Source: Streptomyces actinomycinicus
GTDB lineage: Bacteria > Actinomycetota > Actinomycetes > Streptomycetales > Streptomycetaceae
DNA length: 64,000 bases
Direction: 5' to 3'
NCBI RefSeq assembly: GCF_016741775.1
Contig: NZ_JAERRK010000024.1
Location: forward strand, 1-64,000
Made by a program: the position numbers and the translations under genes. Positions within the stretch are counted from its first letter, which is position 1. Every line of letters begins with the position of its first letter. Of the stretch, positions 15,673 to 24,382 are shown one piece after another. The notes beneath the pieces are model-generated. The model saw only the letters and a program-made list of their open reading frames with translations, ran no database searches and had not been told where the DNA came from.

Positions 15673-17397
15673 TTAGAGGAAGTAGAGGCGGTTGAGGGAG
15701 ACGGAGTCGGCGGGCTCGGAGCGCAGCGGTTCGCCGTCGAGGGTGACCAGGCCGGTGCGCTGGTCGACGTCGACCGCTCCGACGCGGGCGTTCAGCCGCA
15801 GGTCGGCCGGGCCGATGCCGCGGGTGCCGCGCACGGCGACCCGGCGGCGGCGCGTCGGCATGGTGTCGTTGCCCTGGTCGACGGCGGCCCGGGCGACGAA
15901 GGCGACCGAGATGTCCGCGGCGGTGGCCCCGTACGAGCCGAACTGCGGGCCGAGTACGAGGGGTTCGCAGGTGTCGGTGGCCGCGTTGGGGTCGCCGACC
16001 ACGCCGTACGCCGGGAAGCCGGACTTGAGGACCAGCTGCGGCTTGGCCCCGAAGTACTCCGGGCGCCACAGCACGATGTCGGCGAGCTTGCCGACCTCGA
16101 TCGAGCCGACCTCGTGGGCGAGGCCGTGCGCGAGGGCGGGGTTGATGGTCAGCTTGGCCATGTACCGCAGGACACGGGCGTTGTCGTCGCCCTCGCCGTC
16201 GCCGTCCATCGGGCCCAGCTCGGCCTTCATCTTGCCCGCCATGGCGAAGGTGCGGCGGACCGTCTCACCGGCCCGGCCCATGCCCTGGGCGTCGGAGGAG
16301 GTGATGCCGATCGCACCCAGGTCGTGCAGCACGTCCTCGGCGCCCATCGTGCCGGCCCGGATCCGGTCGCGGGCCATGGCCGCGTCGCCGGGCAGGTCGG
16401 TCTTCAGGTCGTGGACGGAGACGATCATGCCGTAGTGCTCGGCGACCGCGTCCCGGCCGAAGGGCAGGGTGGGGTTGGTGGAGGAGCCGATGACGTTCGG
16501 GACCCCGGCCATCTTCAGCACGTTGGGCACGTGTCCGCCGCCGCAGCCCTCGATGTGGAAGGCGTGGATGGTGCGGCCCTCCAGCACCTTCAGGGTGTCC
16601 TCGACCGACAGGCACTCGTTCAGGCCGTCGCTGTGCAGGGCGACCTGGACGTCGTGCTCCTCGGCGACCCGCAGGGCGGTGTCCAGCGCGCGGGTGTGGG
16701 CGCCCATGTCCTCGTGCACCTTGAAGCCGGAGGCACCGCCCTCGGCGAGGGCCTCGATCAGCGGCGCGCTGTGCGAGGACGAACCCCGGCCCAGGAAGCC
16801 GATGTTGACCGGCCAGGCGTCGAAGGCGTTGAAGGCGTGCTTCAGGGCCCACGGCGAGTTGACGCCGACGCCCCAGACCGGGCCGAACTCCTGCCCGATG
16901 ATCGTGGTCACGCCGGAGGCGAGGGAGGCCTCCATGATGCGCGGCGACAGCAGGTGGACGTGGGTGTCGACGGCCCCGGCGGTGGCGATGAGGCCCTCGC
17001 CGGACACGATCGACGTGCCGGTGCCGACGACGACGTCCACGCCGTCGAGGGTGTCCGGGTTGCCGGCCCGGCCGATCGCGCAGATGCGGCCCTCGCGGAT
17101 GCCGACGGAGACCTTGCGGATGCCCTGCGCCGCGTCGATCACGACGACGTTGCTGATGACGACGTCGCAGGTGTCGCGTACGGCGGCGGCCTTCAGGTGC
17201 AGTCCGTCGCGTGCGGTCTTGCCGAAGCCGGCGAGGAACTCGTCGCCGTACCTCTGGGAGTCGGACTCCACGCGGACGGTCAGCCCGGAGTCGCCGAGGC
17301 GGATGCGGTCGCCGGCGCGGGGGCCGTGGGTGGCTGCGTAGGCGTGCGGGTCCACATGGATCGACCGGCTCACCTCTCGTCCCTTCGAGCGGCTCAT
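15673..17397 (-). CDS. ureC: Divergent urease alpha subunit
   Basis: 574 residues, normal UreC length. Nickel ligands are retained: His146/His148 (DTHVHLL), Lys226 (GFKVHED, the lysine that is carbamylated in ureases), His255 (ALHSDGLNE), His281 (FHIEGCGGGH) and Asp369 (SSDAQGMGR). The mobile flap differs: canonical MVCHHL becomes VSVHDL, so the flap Cys is Val328 and only His329 remains; NPTRPF becomes NPTLPF and HEDWG becomes HEDMG. The ATG overlaps the ureAB stop (ATGA), with AAGGAGG upstream. No ureD, E, F or G lies in the window. Nickel hydrolase activity is likely, on urea or a related amide; canonical urease activity is not assured. Confidence 0.85.
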   Translation of the reverse strand: MSRSKGREVSRSIHVDPHAYAATHGPRAGDRIRLGDSGLTVRVESDSQRYGDEFLAGFGKTARDGLHLKAAAVRDTCDVVISNVVVIDAAQGIRKVSVGIREGRICAIGRAGNPDTLDGVDVVVGTGTSIVSGEGLIATAGAVDTHVHLLSPRIMEASLASGVTTIIGQEFGPVWGVGVNSPWALKHAFNAFDAWPVNIGFLGRGSSSHSAPLIEALAEGGASGFKVHEDMGAHTRALDTALRVAEEHDVQVALHSDGLNECLSVEDTLKVLEGRTIHAFHIEGCGGGHVPNVLKMAGVPNVIGSSTNPTLPFGRDAVAEHYGMIVSVHDLKTDLPGDAAMARDRIRAGTMGAEDVLHDLGAIGITSSDAQGMGRAGETVRRTFAMAGKMKAELGPMDGDGEGDDNARVLRYMAKLTINPALAHGLAHEVGSIEVGKLADIVLWRPEYFGAKPQLVLKSGFPAYGVVGDPNAATDTCEPLVLGPQFGSYGATAADISVAFVARAAVDQGNDTMPTRRRRVAVRGTRGIGPADLRLNARVGAVDVDQRTGLVTLDGEPLRSEPADSVSLNRLYFL

Positions 17398-18092
17398 CGC
17401 TTCTCGCCTCCTTCCGGCGTCACTCCGAGGTATCCGCAGGCGGCGGCCCTGCGCAGGGCCTCCTGCCTGGCTCCGGGCGCGTCCAGCGGCCCGTCGACGA
17501 GACCGGCGAAGCCGATCGCGACGCGCTCGCCGCCGATCGGCACGAGCCCGATCTCCTCGCTCTCCCCCGGCCCGAAGCGGACCGAGGAGCCCGCGGGCAC
17601 GGCGAGCCGCATGCCGTAGGCCTGCGCCCGGTCGAAGTCGAGGCGCGGGTTGGCCTCGAAGAAGTGGAAGTGGGAGGTGACGGAGACCGGCACGGTCGCG
17701 GTGTTGGTGACGCGGAGCCGGACGTCCGGCTCCGGGTCGGCGTGCTCGGGGCCGGGCAGCAGCGCGCCCGGGGCCTGTTCGCCGAGGCCGCCGCCGATGG
17801 GGTCGGAGACGACCGCGAGCCGGGAGCCGTCGTCGAAGACGGCCTCGACCATCACCTCGGTGACGACGTCGGCGACGCCCGGCAGCACGTCCTGCGGGCC
17901 GAGCACCGAGCGGGCCGCCTCGATGGCCTCCGCGAGCCGCCGGCCGTCCCGGGCGGCCTCGCAGACGGTGTCCGCGATCAGCGCGGTGGCCTCCGGCACG
18001 TTCAGCCTGAGGCCGCGCGCCCGGCGGGCCCGGGCCAGCTCCGCGGCTCCGAAGAGCAGCAGCCGGTCACGTTCCGTGGGGGTCAGTCTCAC
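17394..18092 (-). CDS. ureAB: Fused urease gamma-beta subunit
   Basis: 232 residues. Residues 1-100 match UreA (RLTPTERDRLLLFGAAELAR, then ATALIADTVCEAARDG) and 105-232 match UreB (VTNTATVPVSVTSHFHFFEANPRLDFDR, then GSSVRFGPGE). Gamma-beta fusion is known in several actinomycetes. The GTG at 18092 is chosen because AGGAGGT lies 8 bases before it and the family begins at this point. Stop overlaps the ureC start. The promoter region holds a 17-base palindrome (18121-18137), divergently shared with the permease gene. Confidence 0.88.
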   Translation of the reverse strand: MRLTPTERDRLLLFGAAELARARRARGLRLNVPEATALIADTVCEAARDGRRLAEAIEAARSVLGPQDVLPGVADVVTEVMVEAVFDDGSRLAVVSDPIGGGLGEQAPGALLPGPEHADPEPDVRLRVTNTATVPVSVTSHFHFFEANPRLDFDRAQAYGMRLAVPAGSSVRFGPGESEEIGLVPIGGERVAIGFAGLVDGPLDAPGARQEALRRAAACGYLGVTPEGGEKR

Positions 18093-18120
18093 GACGCGGC
18101 ACCTCCTTGCCTTCCACACA

Positions 18121-18137
18121 TTAGAGCATCACTCTAA
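18121..18137. promoter_or_regulatory. Operator palindrome TTAGAG-N5-CTCTAA between ureAB and the permease
   Basis: TTAGAG (18121-18126) and CTCTAA (18132-18137) are perfect inverted repeats spaced by five bases in an AT-rich 60-base island. It lies 29-45 bases before the ureAB GTG and about 100 before the permease ATG, so one repressor could control both directions. The size fits TetR-family operators, and a TetR gene closes the operon. Confidence 0.6.
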
Positions 18138-18238
18138 ACACAGAATTCATGAAACAGAAGCATTGACCCGGCGCCGCAGTTCACGTCACATTGAACGTCG
18201 CTCAAACCAGAAGAGGCGGCCGTCGAAGGAGACCAGCC

Positions 18239-19699
18239 ATGCCGATAGAACAGCGCGGAGTCGACACCATCCCGGACGAGGAGCGGACCAGCGGTCCGCG
18301 TGACCTCGTCTCGATCCTGGTCGGCTCCAACCTCTGCCTCGGGGTGATCATCTTCGGCTGGCTGCCGCCGTCCTTCGGGCTCGGCTGGTGGGCGTCGGTG
18401 AGCGCGATCGTGGCGGGCACGGTCGTCGGCACCCTGTTCACGGCACCGCTCGCGCTGGTCTCCCTGCGCACCGCGACCAACCTCTCCACCTCCTCCGGCG
18501 CCCAGTTCGGCGTGCGGGGCCGGCTGGTCGGCTCGGTGGTCGGACTGCTGCTGGCCCTCGGCTACACCGCGCTGACGGTGTGGATCGGCGGGGACGTGAT
18601 GCTGGACGTCCTCGGCCGGCTCCTCGGAGTGCCGGCGAACGGGGTGTCGTACGCCCTCGTCTACGCGGTGCTCGCCGCGGCTACCGTCGCGGGCGCGGTC
18701 TACGGCTACCGCGTGCTGCTCGCCATGTCCCGCGTCCTCGCGATCGGCATGACGGCCCTGCTCCTCCTCGGCGTCCTCGCCTACGCGCCGCACTTCACCA
18801 CCGCCGCGCTGCCCGGGGCCGGCGGCTATCTGCTGGGCTCCTTCTGGCCCACCTGGTTCCTGGCCGCCGTGGCGGCGGGCCTGTCCGGCCCCATCGCCTT
18901 CATCACGCTCCTGGGCGACTACACCCGCTACGTCTCGCCCGCCCGCCACACCGGCAGGCGCGTCCTGCACGCCACCTGGCTCGGCCTGGTCCTGGGACTG
19001 CTGGTGCCGCAGCTGTTCGGCACCTTCACGGCGTACGCGGCCCGCGCGGCCACCGACTACGCCGGACCGCTGGTCGCCGCCTCCCCCACCTGGTACCTGG
19101 TGCCGCTGCTGCTCGCCGCGACGGCCGGCTCGGTCGGCAACGCCGGCCTGATGCTGTACTCCATGGGCCTGGACCTGGACGCGATCCTCCCCCGGGCCTC
19201 CCGTGCCCGCGCCACCTACACCGTGGCCGTCGTCGCCACGGGCTGCGTCTTCGCCGGCCACTACGCCTGGAACGCCCAGTCGGCGATGACGTCCTTCGTC
19301 CTGCTGCTCACCGCCATCGGCACGCCCTGGGCGGTCATCACCCTCATCGGTTTCGTCCGCTGCCGCGGTGTGTACGACGCCGACGCCCTCCAGGTCTTCA
19401 ACCGCCGCTCGCGGGGCGGGATCTACTGGTACCGGGCCGGCTGGAACGTCCAGGCCGCGGCCGCCTGGGCGACCGGCGCCCTGGTCGGCCTGCTGGCGGT
19501 GTCCCTGCCGTCGTACGAGGGCCCGCTGCTGGGCCTGACCGGCGGGGTGGACTGCAGCTTCCTGCTGTCGGGCCTGGCCGGCGGGGTCACCTACCTCCTG
19601 CTGACCGCCCGCGGCGCCGGCGCGCCCGCTGCCCCGCAGGAGCCGGCCGAGCCGGGTGAGCGGGGTGAGTCGGCCGCCGCGGTGGCCGCCGGGGGCTGA
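18239..19699 (+). CDS. NCS1-family nucleobase/allantoin-type permease
   Basis: 486 residues with twelve predicted helices and a hydrophilic Ala/Glu/Gly-rich tail. N-terminal DTIPDEERTSGPRDLVSILV and CLGVIIFGWLPPSFGLGWW, plus AQFGVRGRLVGSVVG and PIAFITLLGDYTRYVSP, identify the cytosine/purine/allantoin transporter family. GAAGGAG lies 7 bases before the ATG. Divergence from the urease-like unit across a shared operator suggests that it imports the nitrogen compound handled there (for example a pyrimidine, purine breakdown product or related amide). The exact substrate cannot be read from sequence. Confidence 0.88.
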   Translation: MPIEQRGVDTIPDEERTSGPRDLVSILVGSNLCLGVIIFGWLPPSFGLGWWASVSAIVAGTVVGTLFTAPLALVSLRTATNLSTSSGAQFGVRGRLVGSVVGLLLALGYTALTVWIGGDVMLDVLGRLLGVPANGVSYALVYAVLAAATVAGAVYGYRVLLAMSRVLAIGMTALLLLGVLAYAPHFTTAALPGAGGYLLGSFWPTWFLAAVAAGLSGPIAFITLLGDYTRYVSPARHTGRRVLHATWLGLVLGLLVPQLFGTFTAYAARAATDYAGPLVAASPTWYLVPLLLAATAGSVGNAGLMLYSMGLDLDAILPRASRARATYTVAVVATGCVFAGHYAWNAQSAMTSFVLLLTAIGTPWAVITLIGFVRCRGVYDADALQVFNRRSRGGIYWYRAGWNVQAAAAWATGALVGLLAVSLPSYEGPLLGLTGGVDCSFLLSGLAGGVTYLLLTARGAGAPAAPQEPAEPGERGESAAAVAAGG

Positions 19700-19718
19700 C
19701 CCGGGCCCCACATGGACG

Positions 19719-19754
19719 GCCCGGGCCGGCCGAGGACGGACGGCCGGCCCGGGC
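19719..19754. terminator. Bidirectional terminator between the permease and ilvE
   Basis: GCCCGGGCCGGCCG (19719-19732), an 8-base loop, then CGGCCGGCCCGGGC (19741-19754): a perfect 14-bp stem between two convergent stops. Confidence 0.85.
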
Positions 19755-19782
19755 TTCTTCTCCGCGCGATGCCTGGCGGTGG

Positions 19783-20871
19783 CTAGCCGACGCGGTGCAT
19801 CCAGCCGTGCTTGTCCTCGGTCATGCCGCGCTGGATGCCCAGCAGGGCCTCGCGCAGCCGCCGGGTGACCGGACCCGGCGTGCCGTCCCCGTGCGTCCAC
19901 TGGTCCGTCTTGGTCTTGGCGTGACCGATCGGCGTGACCACGGCCGCCGTACCGCAGGCGAAGACCTCGGTCAGCGCGCCGGACGCGGCGTCCGCGCGCC
20001 ACTGCTCGAGGGTGATCGTGCCCTCCTCGGCGGTGTAGCCGAGGTCCCGGGCGACCTGGAGCAGGGAGTCGCGGGTGATGCCCTCCAGGATGGACCCGGT
20101 GAGCGACGGGGTGACGATCCGGTCGCCGTAGACGAAGGCGACGTTCATGCTGCCGCTCTCCTCGACCTTGGTGCGGGTCACCGCGTCCAGGTAGACGACC
20201 TGGTCGCAGCCGTGCGCGGCGGCCTCGGCCTGCGGCAGCAGGGAGGCGGCGTAGTTGCCGCCGGTCTTGGCGTCGCCGGTGCCGCCCGGGACGGCGCGGA
20301 CGTGGTCCTCGGCGATCCAGATGGTGACCGGCTTCACGCCGCCGGCGAAGTACGCGCCGGACGGGGAGGCGATCAGCATGAACAGGTACTCGTTCGCCGG
20401 GTGCACGCCGAGCGCGGCCTCGGTGGCGAACATGAACGGCCGCAGGTACAGGGACGCCTCGCCACCGTGCTCCGGCACCCAGTCGGCGTCCTGGGTGAGC
20501 AGCGCGTCCAGCGCCGCGATGAACAGGTCCTCGGGCAGCTCGGCCATGGCCATGCGGCGGGCGGAGTTGCGGAAGCGGCGGGCGTTGGCCTCCGGGCGGA
20601 ACAGCGCGATCGAGCCGTCCGGATGACGGTATGCCTTCAGGCCCTCGAAGATCTCCTGGCCGTAGTGCAGGACATGAGTGGAGGGGTCCAGGGAGATCGG
20701 GCCGTACGGGACGAGCTGGGCGTCGTGCCAGCCGCGGCCCTCGGTCCACTTGATCGTCACCATGTGGTCGGTGAAGTGGCGGCCGAAGCCGGGGTTGGCC
20801 AGGATCGCCTCGCGCTCGGCAGCGGCGAGCGGGCTGGCGGACGGCTTGAGCTCGATCGTGGGCGTCGTCAT
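19783..20871 (-). CDS. ilvE: Branched-chain amino acid aminotransferase
   Basis: 362 residues, fold-type IV PLP enzyme that interconverts Leu, Ile and Val with their 2-oxo acids using glutamate. FGRHFTDHMVTIKW at the N terminus, LHYGQEIFEGLKAYR, the PLP lysine Lys202 in GDAKTGGNYAAS, VEESGSMNVAFV and the C-terminal ACGTAAVVTPIG are all present, and the length is standard for the eukaryote-like BCAT group. Transcribed alone; a strong stem follows its stop and 244 bases lie between it and leuB. It supplies the last step of the pathway whose other genes sit elsewhere in the window. Confidence 0.96.
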   Translation of the reverse strand: MTTPTIELKPSASPLAAAEREAILANPGFGRHFTDHMVTIKWTEGRGWHDAQLVPYGPISLDPSTHVLHYGQEIFEGLKAYRHPDGSIALFRPEANARRFRNSARRMAMAELPEDLFIAALDALLTQDADWVPEHGGEASLYLRPFMFATEAALGVHPANEYLFMLIASPSGAYFAGGVKPVTIWIAEDHVRAVPGGTGDAKTGGNYAASLLPQAEAAAHGCDQVVYLDAVTRTKVEESGSMNVAFVYGDRIVTPSLTGSILEGITRDSLLQVARDLGYTAEEGTITLEQWRADAASGALTEVFACGTAAVVTPIGHAKTKTDQWTHGDGTPGPVTRRLREALLGIQRGMTEDKHGWMHRVG

Positions 20872-21060
20872 CAGTGCTTGTCCTTCACCGGTTGTAGTGA
20901 CGGGCCGCGCTCACGCCTGTCCTGCCGGCCGTCGGTGCTAGGACGTCCGAGCATTCCCTCATGACGCGACCCCGCGTTCGATTATCGCGCGGGGGTGTCA
21001 GCGGACGGAACCGGGGTGAAGCGGTCCAGGGGTTGATGGTGGCACCCGGCGAGGCACAGG

Positions 21061-21095
21061 AAAAGCCGCCGGGTGCGGTTGCGACCCGGCGGCTT
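21061..21095 (-). terminator. leuB terminator
   Basis: On the minus strand, AAGCCGCCGGGT (21095-21084) and ACCCGGCGGCTT (21074-21063) form a 12-bp stem with a 9-base loop, running into TTTT (21064-21061). It starts 18 bases after the leuB stop. Confidence 0.85.
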
Positions 21096-21113
21096 GCTGT
21101 GTAGCGCGGCGGG

Positions 21114-22157
21114 TCAGCCTGCTACGCGTACGGCGAGCGCGTCGCCGATCTCGGAGGTGGAGCGGGCGGGCTTGCCCGCGCGCTCGGTGAGGTCGGCGGC
21201 GACGGCCGCGTCGATGCGGTCGGCCTCGGCGTCGTGGCCGAGGTGGCGCAGCAGCAGGGCGACGGACAGGACCGTGGCGGTCGGGTCGGCCTTGCCCTGG
21301 CCGGCGATGTCCGGGGCCGAGCCGTGGACCGGCTCGAACATCGACGGGAACTCGCGGCTGGGGTTGATGTTGCCGGAGGCGGCCACGCCGATGCCGCCGG
21401 AGACGGCCGCGGCGAGGTCGGTGATGATGTCGCCGAAGAGGTTGTCGGTGACGATGACGTCGAAGCGGCCCGGGTCGGTGACGAGGTAGATCGTCGCCGC
21501 GTCGACGTGGATGTAGTCCGTGGTGACCTCGGGGAACTCCCGGGCCACCTTGTTGAAGACGTTCGTCCACAGGTGCCCGGCGAAGGCCAGCACGTTGTTC
21601 TTGTGGACCAGCGTGAGCTTCTTGCGCGGGCGGGCCTGGGCACGGGCGAAGGCGTCGCGGACCACGCGCTCGACACCGTAGGCGGTGTTGACGGACACCT
21701 CGGTGGCGACCTCGTGCTCGGTGCCCTTGCGGATGGTGCCGCCGTTGCCGGTGTACGGGCCCTCGGTGCCCTCGCGGACGACGACGAAGTCGATCTCCGG
21801 CTGACCCGCGAGCGGGGTGGCGACACCCGGGAGCAGCTTCGAGGGGCGGAGGTTGACGTGGTGGTCGAAGGCGAAGCGGAGCTTGAGCAGGAAGCCGCGC
21901 TCCAGGACGCCGGACGGCACCGACGGGTCGCCGATCGCGCCGAGCAGGATGGCGTCGTGCTGCTTGAGCTGCTCCAGGTCCGCGTCGGTGAGGGTCTCAC
22001 CGGTGGCGTGGTAGCGCCGGGCGCCGAAGTCGTAGTCCTTGGTCTCCAGCTTCACATCCTGCGGAAGGACGGCGGAGAGGACCTTCAGACCCTCGGCCAC
22101 GACCTCCTGGCCGATGCCGTCACCGGGGATTACTGCGAGATTGATGCTGCGAGACAT
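21114..22157 (-). CDS. leuB: 3-isopropylmalate dehydrogenase
   Basis: 347 residues. Oxidatively decarboxylates 3-isopropylmalate with NAD+ in leucine synthesis. MSRSINLAVIPGDGIGQEV, LLGAIGDPSVPSG, the substrate arginine region LKLRFAFDHHVNLRP, VVVREGTEGPYTGNGG, the Lys of VHKNNVLAFAG, and FEPVHGSAPDIAGQGKADP for metal and NAD binding are all intact. It belongs to the shorter actinobacterial LeuB type. Monocistronic, divergent from the phosphatase lipoprotein gene 143 bases away. I find no leader-peptide attenuator in that short upstream space. Confidence 0.96.
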   Translation of the reverse strand: MSRSINLAVIPGDGIGQEVVAEGLKVLSAVLPQDVKLETKDYDFGARRYHATGETLTDADLEQLKQHDAILLGAIGDPSVPSGVLERGFLLKLRFAFDHHVNLRPSKLLPGVATPLAGQPEIDFVVVREGTEGPYTGNGGTIRKGTEHEVATEVSVNTAYGVERVVRDAFARAQARPRKKLTLVHKNNVLAFAGHLWTNVFNKVAREFPEVTTDYIHVDAATIYLVTDPGRFDVIVTDNLFGDIITDLAAAVSGGIGVAASGNINPSREFPSMFEPVHGSAPDIAGQGKADPTATVLSVALLLRHLGHDAEADRIDAAVAADLTERAGKPARSTSEIGDALAVRVAG

Positions 22158-22300
22158 GTCCGCACCCTACTCCTCGTCCCATGTGATGACACACCCTGTC
22201 CGCCATACGGACACCCGGAAGAGTTGCGGGCGTCCTCCCGTCGGCTGGCGTTCACCCGTACGTGGGAAGGGCGTTGGGCTCCGGTGGAAGGTTCCCGGAC

Positions 22301-23872
22301 ATGGAGACCCCTGACGTCGGCATCCCGCGCCCGCTGGCCGAGCGGCTGAGCATGGCCGAACAGTACGAGTACCTGCGCACCCGCGTACTGCCCCGCCGCA
22401 CCCTGGTGACGGCGGGCGCGCTGGCGGGCGGTCTGCTGACGGGCTGCGCGGCCACGTCCGCCGGGAAGCCCGGCGCGGCCGGCACCCGGGCCCCCGCCTC
22501 GGCCACCTCGAAGGCGCCCGGCTCGGTGGTCCGTCCGTTCGGCCGGCACCTGGCCTTCGGCGGCGACCCGCGCACGCAGATGCGGATCTCGTGGCAGGTG
22601 CCGTTCGCGGTGAAGCGGCCCTATGTGCGCATCGGCCTGCGCCCCGACGACCTCGGGCGCCGCGTGCCGGCCGAGGTGCGCGCGCTGCACACGCCCGGGG
22701 TGCAGGGGGTGCGGCCGGCGCTGGAGCAGTACTACGTGCACGCGGCCGTGGACGGCCTCGCGCCGGGCACGACGTACTACTACGGGGTGGGCCACGAGGG
22801 CTGGGAGCCCACCGCCGCCGCACACCGGCCGGCCATCGCCTCCTTCCGCACGGCGCCCGCGCGTCCGGAGCGGTTCGTGTTCACGGCCTTCGGCGACCAG
22901 GGCGTGGGCCGGGCGGCGCACGCCAGCGACGATCTGGTGCTGCGGCAGAAGCCCGCCTTCCATCTGCACGCCGGCGACATCTGCTACGCGGACGTCAACG
23001 GGACCGGGCACGAGTCGGACGGCTACGACCCCGGTTTCTGGGACCTGTTCCTGAAGCAGAACGAGCCGGTGGCACGGTCGGTGCCGTGGATGGTGACGAC
23101 CGGCAACCACGACATGGAGGCCTGGTACTCGCCGGACGGCTACGGCGGCCAGCTGGCCCGCTTCTCCCTGCCGGAGACCGGCTTCGACCCGCACGGCACA
23201 CCGGGCGCGTACGCCTTCACCCACGGCAACGCCGCCTTCGTGGCGCTGGACGCCAACGACGTGTCGTACGAGATCCCCGCCAACCTCGGGCTCAGCGGCG
23301 GCCGGCAGACGGCCTGGCTGGACCGGACCCTGCGGCGGCTGCGCGCCACCAAGGGCATCGACTTCGTGGTCGTCTTCTTCCACCACTGCGCCTACTCCAC
23401 CTCCCAGCACGCCTCGGACGGGGGCGTGCGCCGGGAGTGGCTGCCGCTGTTCGCGAAGCACCAGGTGGATCTGGTGATCAACGGGCACAACCACGTGTAC
23501 GAGCGCACGGACGCGATCAAGGCCGGGAAGGTCGGCCGGGCGGTGCCGGCCGGCGGCTCCACCGACCCCACCCGGGACGGCATCGTGTACGTCACCGCGG
23601 GCGGCGGCGGCCGGGACCTGTACGGCTTCCCCAACGGCGTCAAGGACAGCTACGAGGGACACGTCACCCGGCACGAGGCGGTGGAGTCCTTCGCGTGGAC
23701 GAAGGACAAGGACCGTACGCCGGAGACGGTGGAGTGGTCCCGGGTGCGCTACACCGGTTTCTCGCTGCTCTCGGTGGAGGTACGGGCCGGCGCGTCGCCG
23801 CGGCTCGCGGTGTCCGCACTCGGGCAGGACGGGCGCCGGATCGACCACTTCGAGGTGCGTCGCGGCGGGTGA
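22301..23872 (+). CDS. Tat-exported lipoprotein, purple acid phosphatase-like metallophosphoesterase
   Basis: 523 residues. A 30-residue cytoplasmic stretch precedes LPRRTLVTAGALAGGLLTGC, which combines a twin-arginine-like RR and a lipobox Cys, predicting a membrane-anchored exported lipoprotein. An N-terminal fibronectin-like PAP domain (about 75-195, ISWQVPF, GTTYYYGVGH) precedes the metallophosphoesterase domain with FTAFGDQG, HAGDICYAD, TTGNHDMEAW, FFHHCAYS and INGHNHVYERTD: all metal-ligand blocks of purple acid phosphatases. Phosphate release from extracellular esters is the expected role. A putative ribosome site GGAAGG is 9 bases upstream. No PHO box was identified. Confidence 0.88.
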   Translation: METPDVGIPRPLAERLSMAEQYEYLRTRVLPRRTLVTAGALAGGLLTGCAATSAGKPGAAGTRAPASATSKAPGSVVRPFGRHLAFGGDPRTQMRISWQVPFAVKRPYVRIGLRPDDLGRRVPAEVRALHTPGVQGVRPALEQYYVHAAVDGLAPGTTYYYGVGHEGWEPTAAAHRPAIASFRTAPARPERFVFTAFGDQGVGRAAHASDDLVLRQKPAFHLHAGDICYADVNGTGHESDGYDPGFWDLFLKQNEPVARSVPWMVTTGNHDMEAWYSPDGYGGQLARFSLPETGFDPHGTPGAYAFTHGNAAFVALDANDVSYEIPANLGLSGGRQTAWLDRTLRRLRATKGIDFVVVFFHHCAYSTSQHASDGGVRREWLPLFAKHQVDLVINGHNHVYERTDAIKAGKVGRAVPAGGSTDPTRDGIVYVTAGGGGRDLYGFPNGVKDSYEGHVTRHEAVESFAWTKDKDRTPETVEWSRVRYTGFSLLSVEVRAGASPRLAVSALGQDGRRIDHFEVRRGG

Positions 23873-23948
23873 CCGGCCGCCCCGGAGGCCGGCGGCGCGG
23901 GCCGCGCCGCGCCCCTCGCGGGCACGGCGGCCTGGCTGACGGTCCGGC

Positions 23949-24080
23949 TCAGTGGCCGGTCTCGCCGCCGTTGTCCCGGCGGTCCAGGGCGCGCTGGAGG
24001 GCGGCGGCGGCGTTCTTGCGGTCGGACTCGGCGGCGCGGGTCACGTGGCGGACCCGGCGGCGGACGGTCGTCTCGGCCAT
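23949..24080 (-). CDS. Small basic conserved protein, function unknown
   Basis: 43 residues, MAETTVRRRVRHVTRAAESD then RKNAAAALQRALDRRDNGGE. Probably a single amphipathic helix rich in Arg and Ala. AAGGAG stands 9 bases before the ATG, which is why I accept so short a frame. It converges with the phosphatase gene. No homologue with a known role is recalled. Confidence 0.6.
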   Translation of the reverse strand: MAETTVRRRVRHVTRAAESDRKNAAAALQRALDRRDNGGETGH

Positions 24081-24382
24081 GGGAATCGACTCCTTCGACG
24101 GAACGCGGAGCACGGCGGTGAGAGGGGTTTCGAGACGCCGGAAGGGACGGGGAGCGTCGGCCGCAGGGGTTGCCTGCACGGGCCGGCTCACGACCGCCAT
24201 TCGCTGGATCGAGCGAGACGTTCGGCTCCTACAAACGTAAGCGAGCCGGCCGCATCTGTCTGCCCAATTACTCGGACTTCCTACTATCTGAGACGGCGGA
24301 CCGGCTCACACCGCCCTGAGCTGCCCCCTTCGTGCGTCCGGGGGACCTCCTTGCGCAGCCGGTCGGACGCCGGTCGGCCCCG
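24081..24382. other. Non-coding gap between the 43-aa gene and the acetyltransferase gene
   Basis: About 300 bases with no supported gene. Around 24215-24300 the composition drops to AT-richer DNA (TTACTCGGACTTCCTACTATCTGAG-like), as expected for the promoter of the 43-residue gene on the minus strand. I could not assign a specific sigma factor box and see no clean hairpin for the acetyltransferase gene that ends at 24383. Confidence 0.4.
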
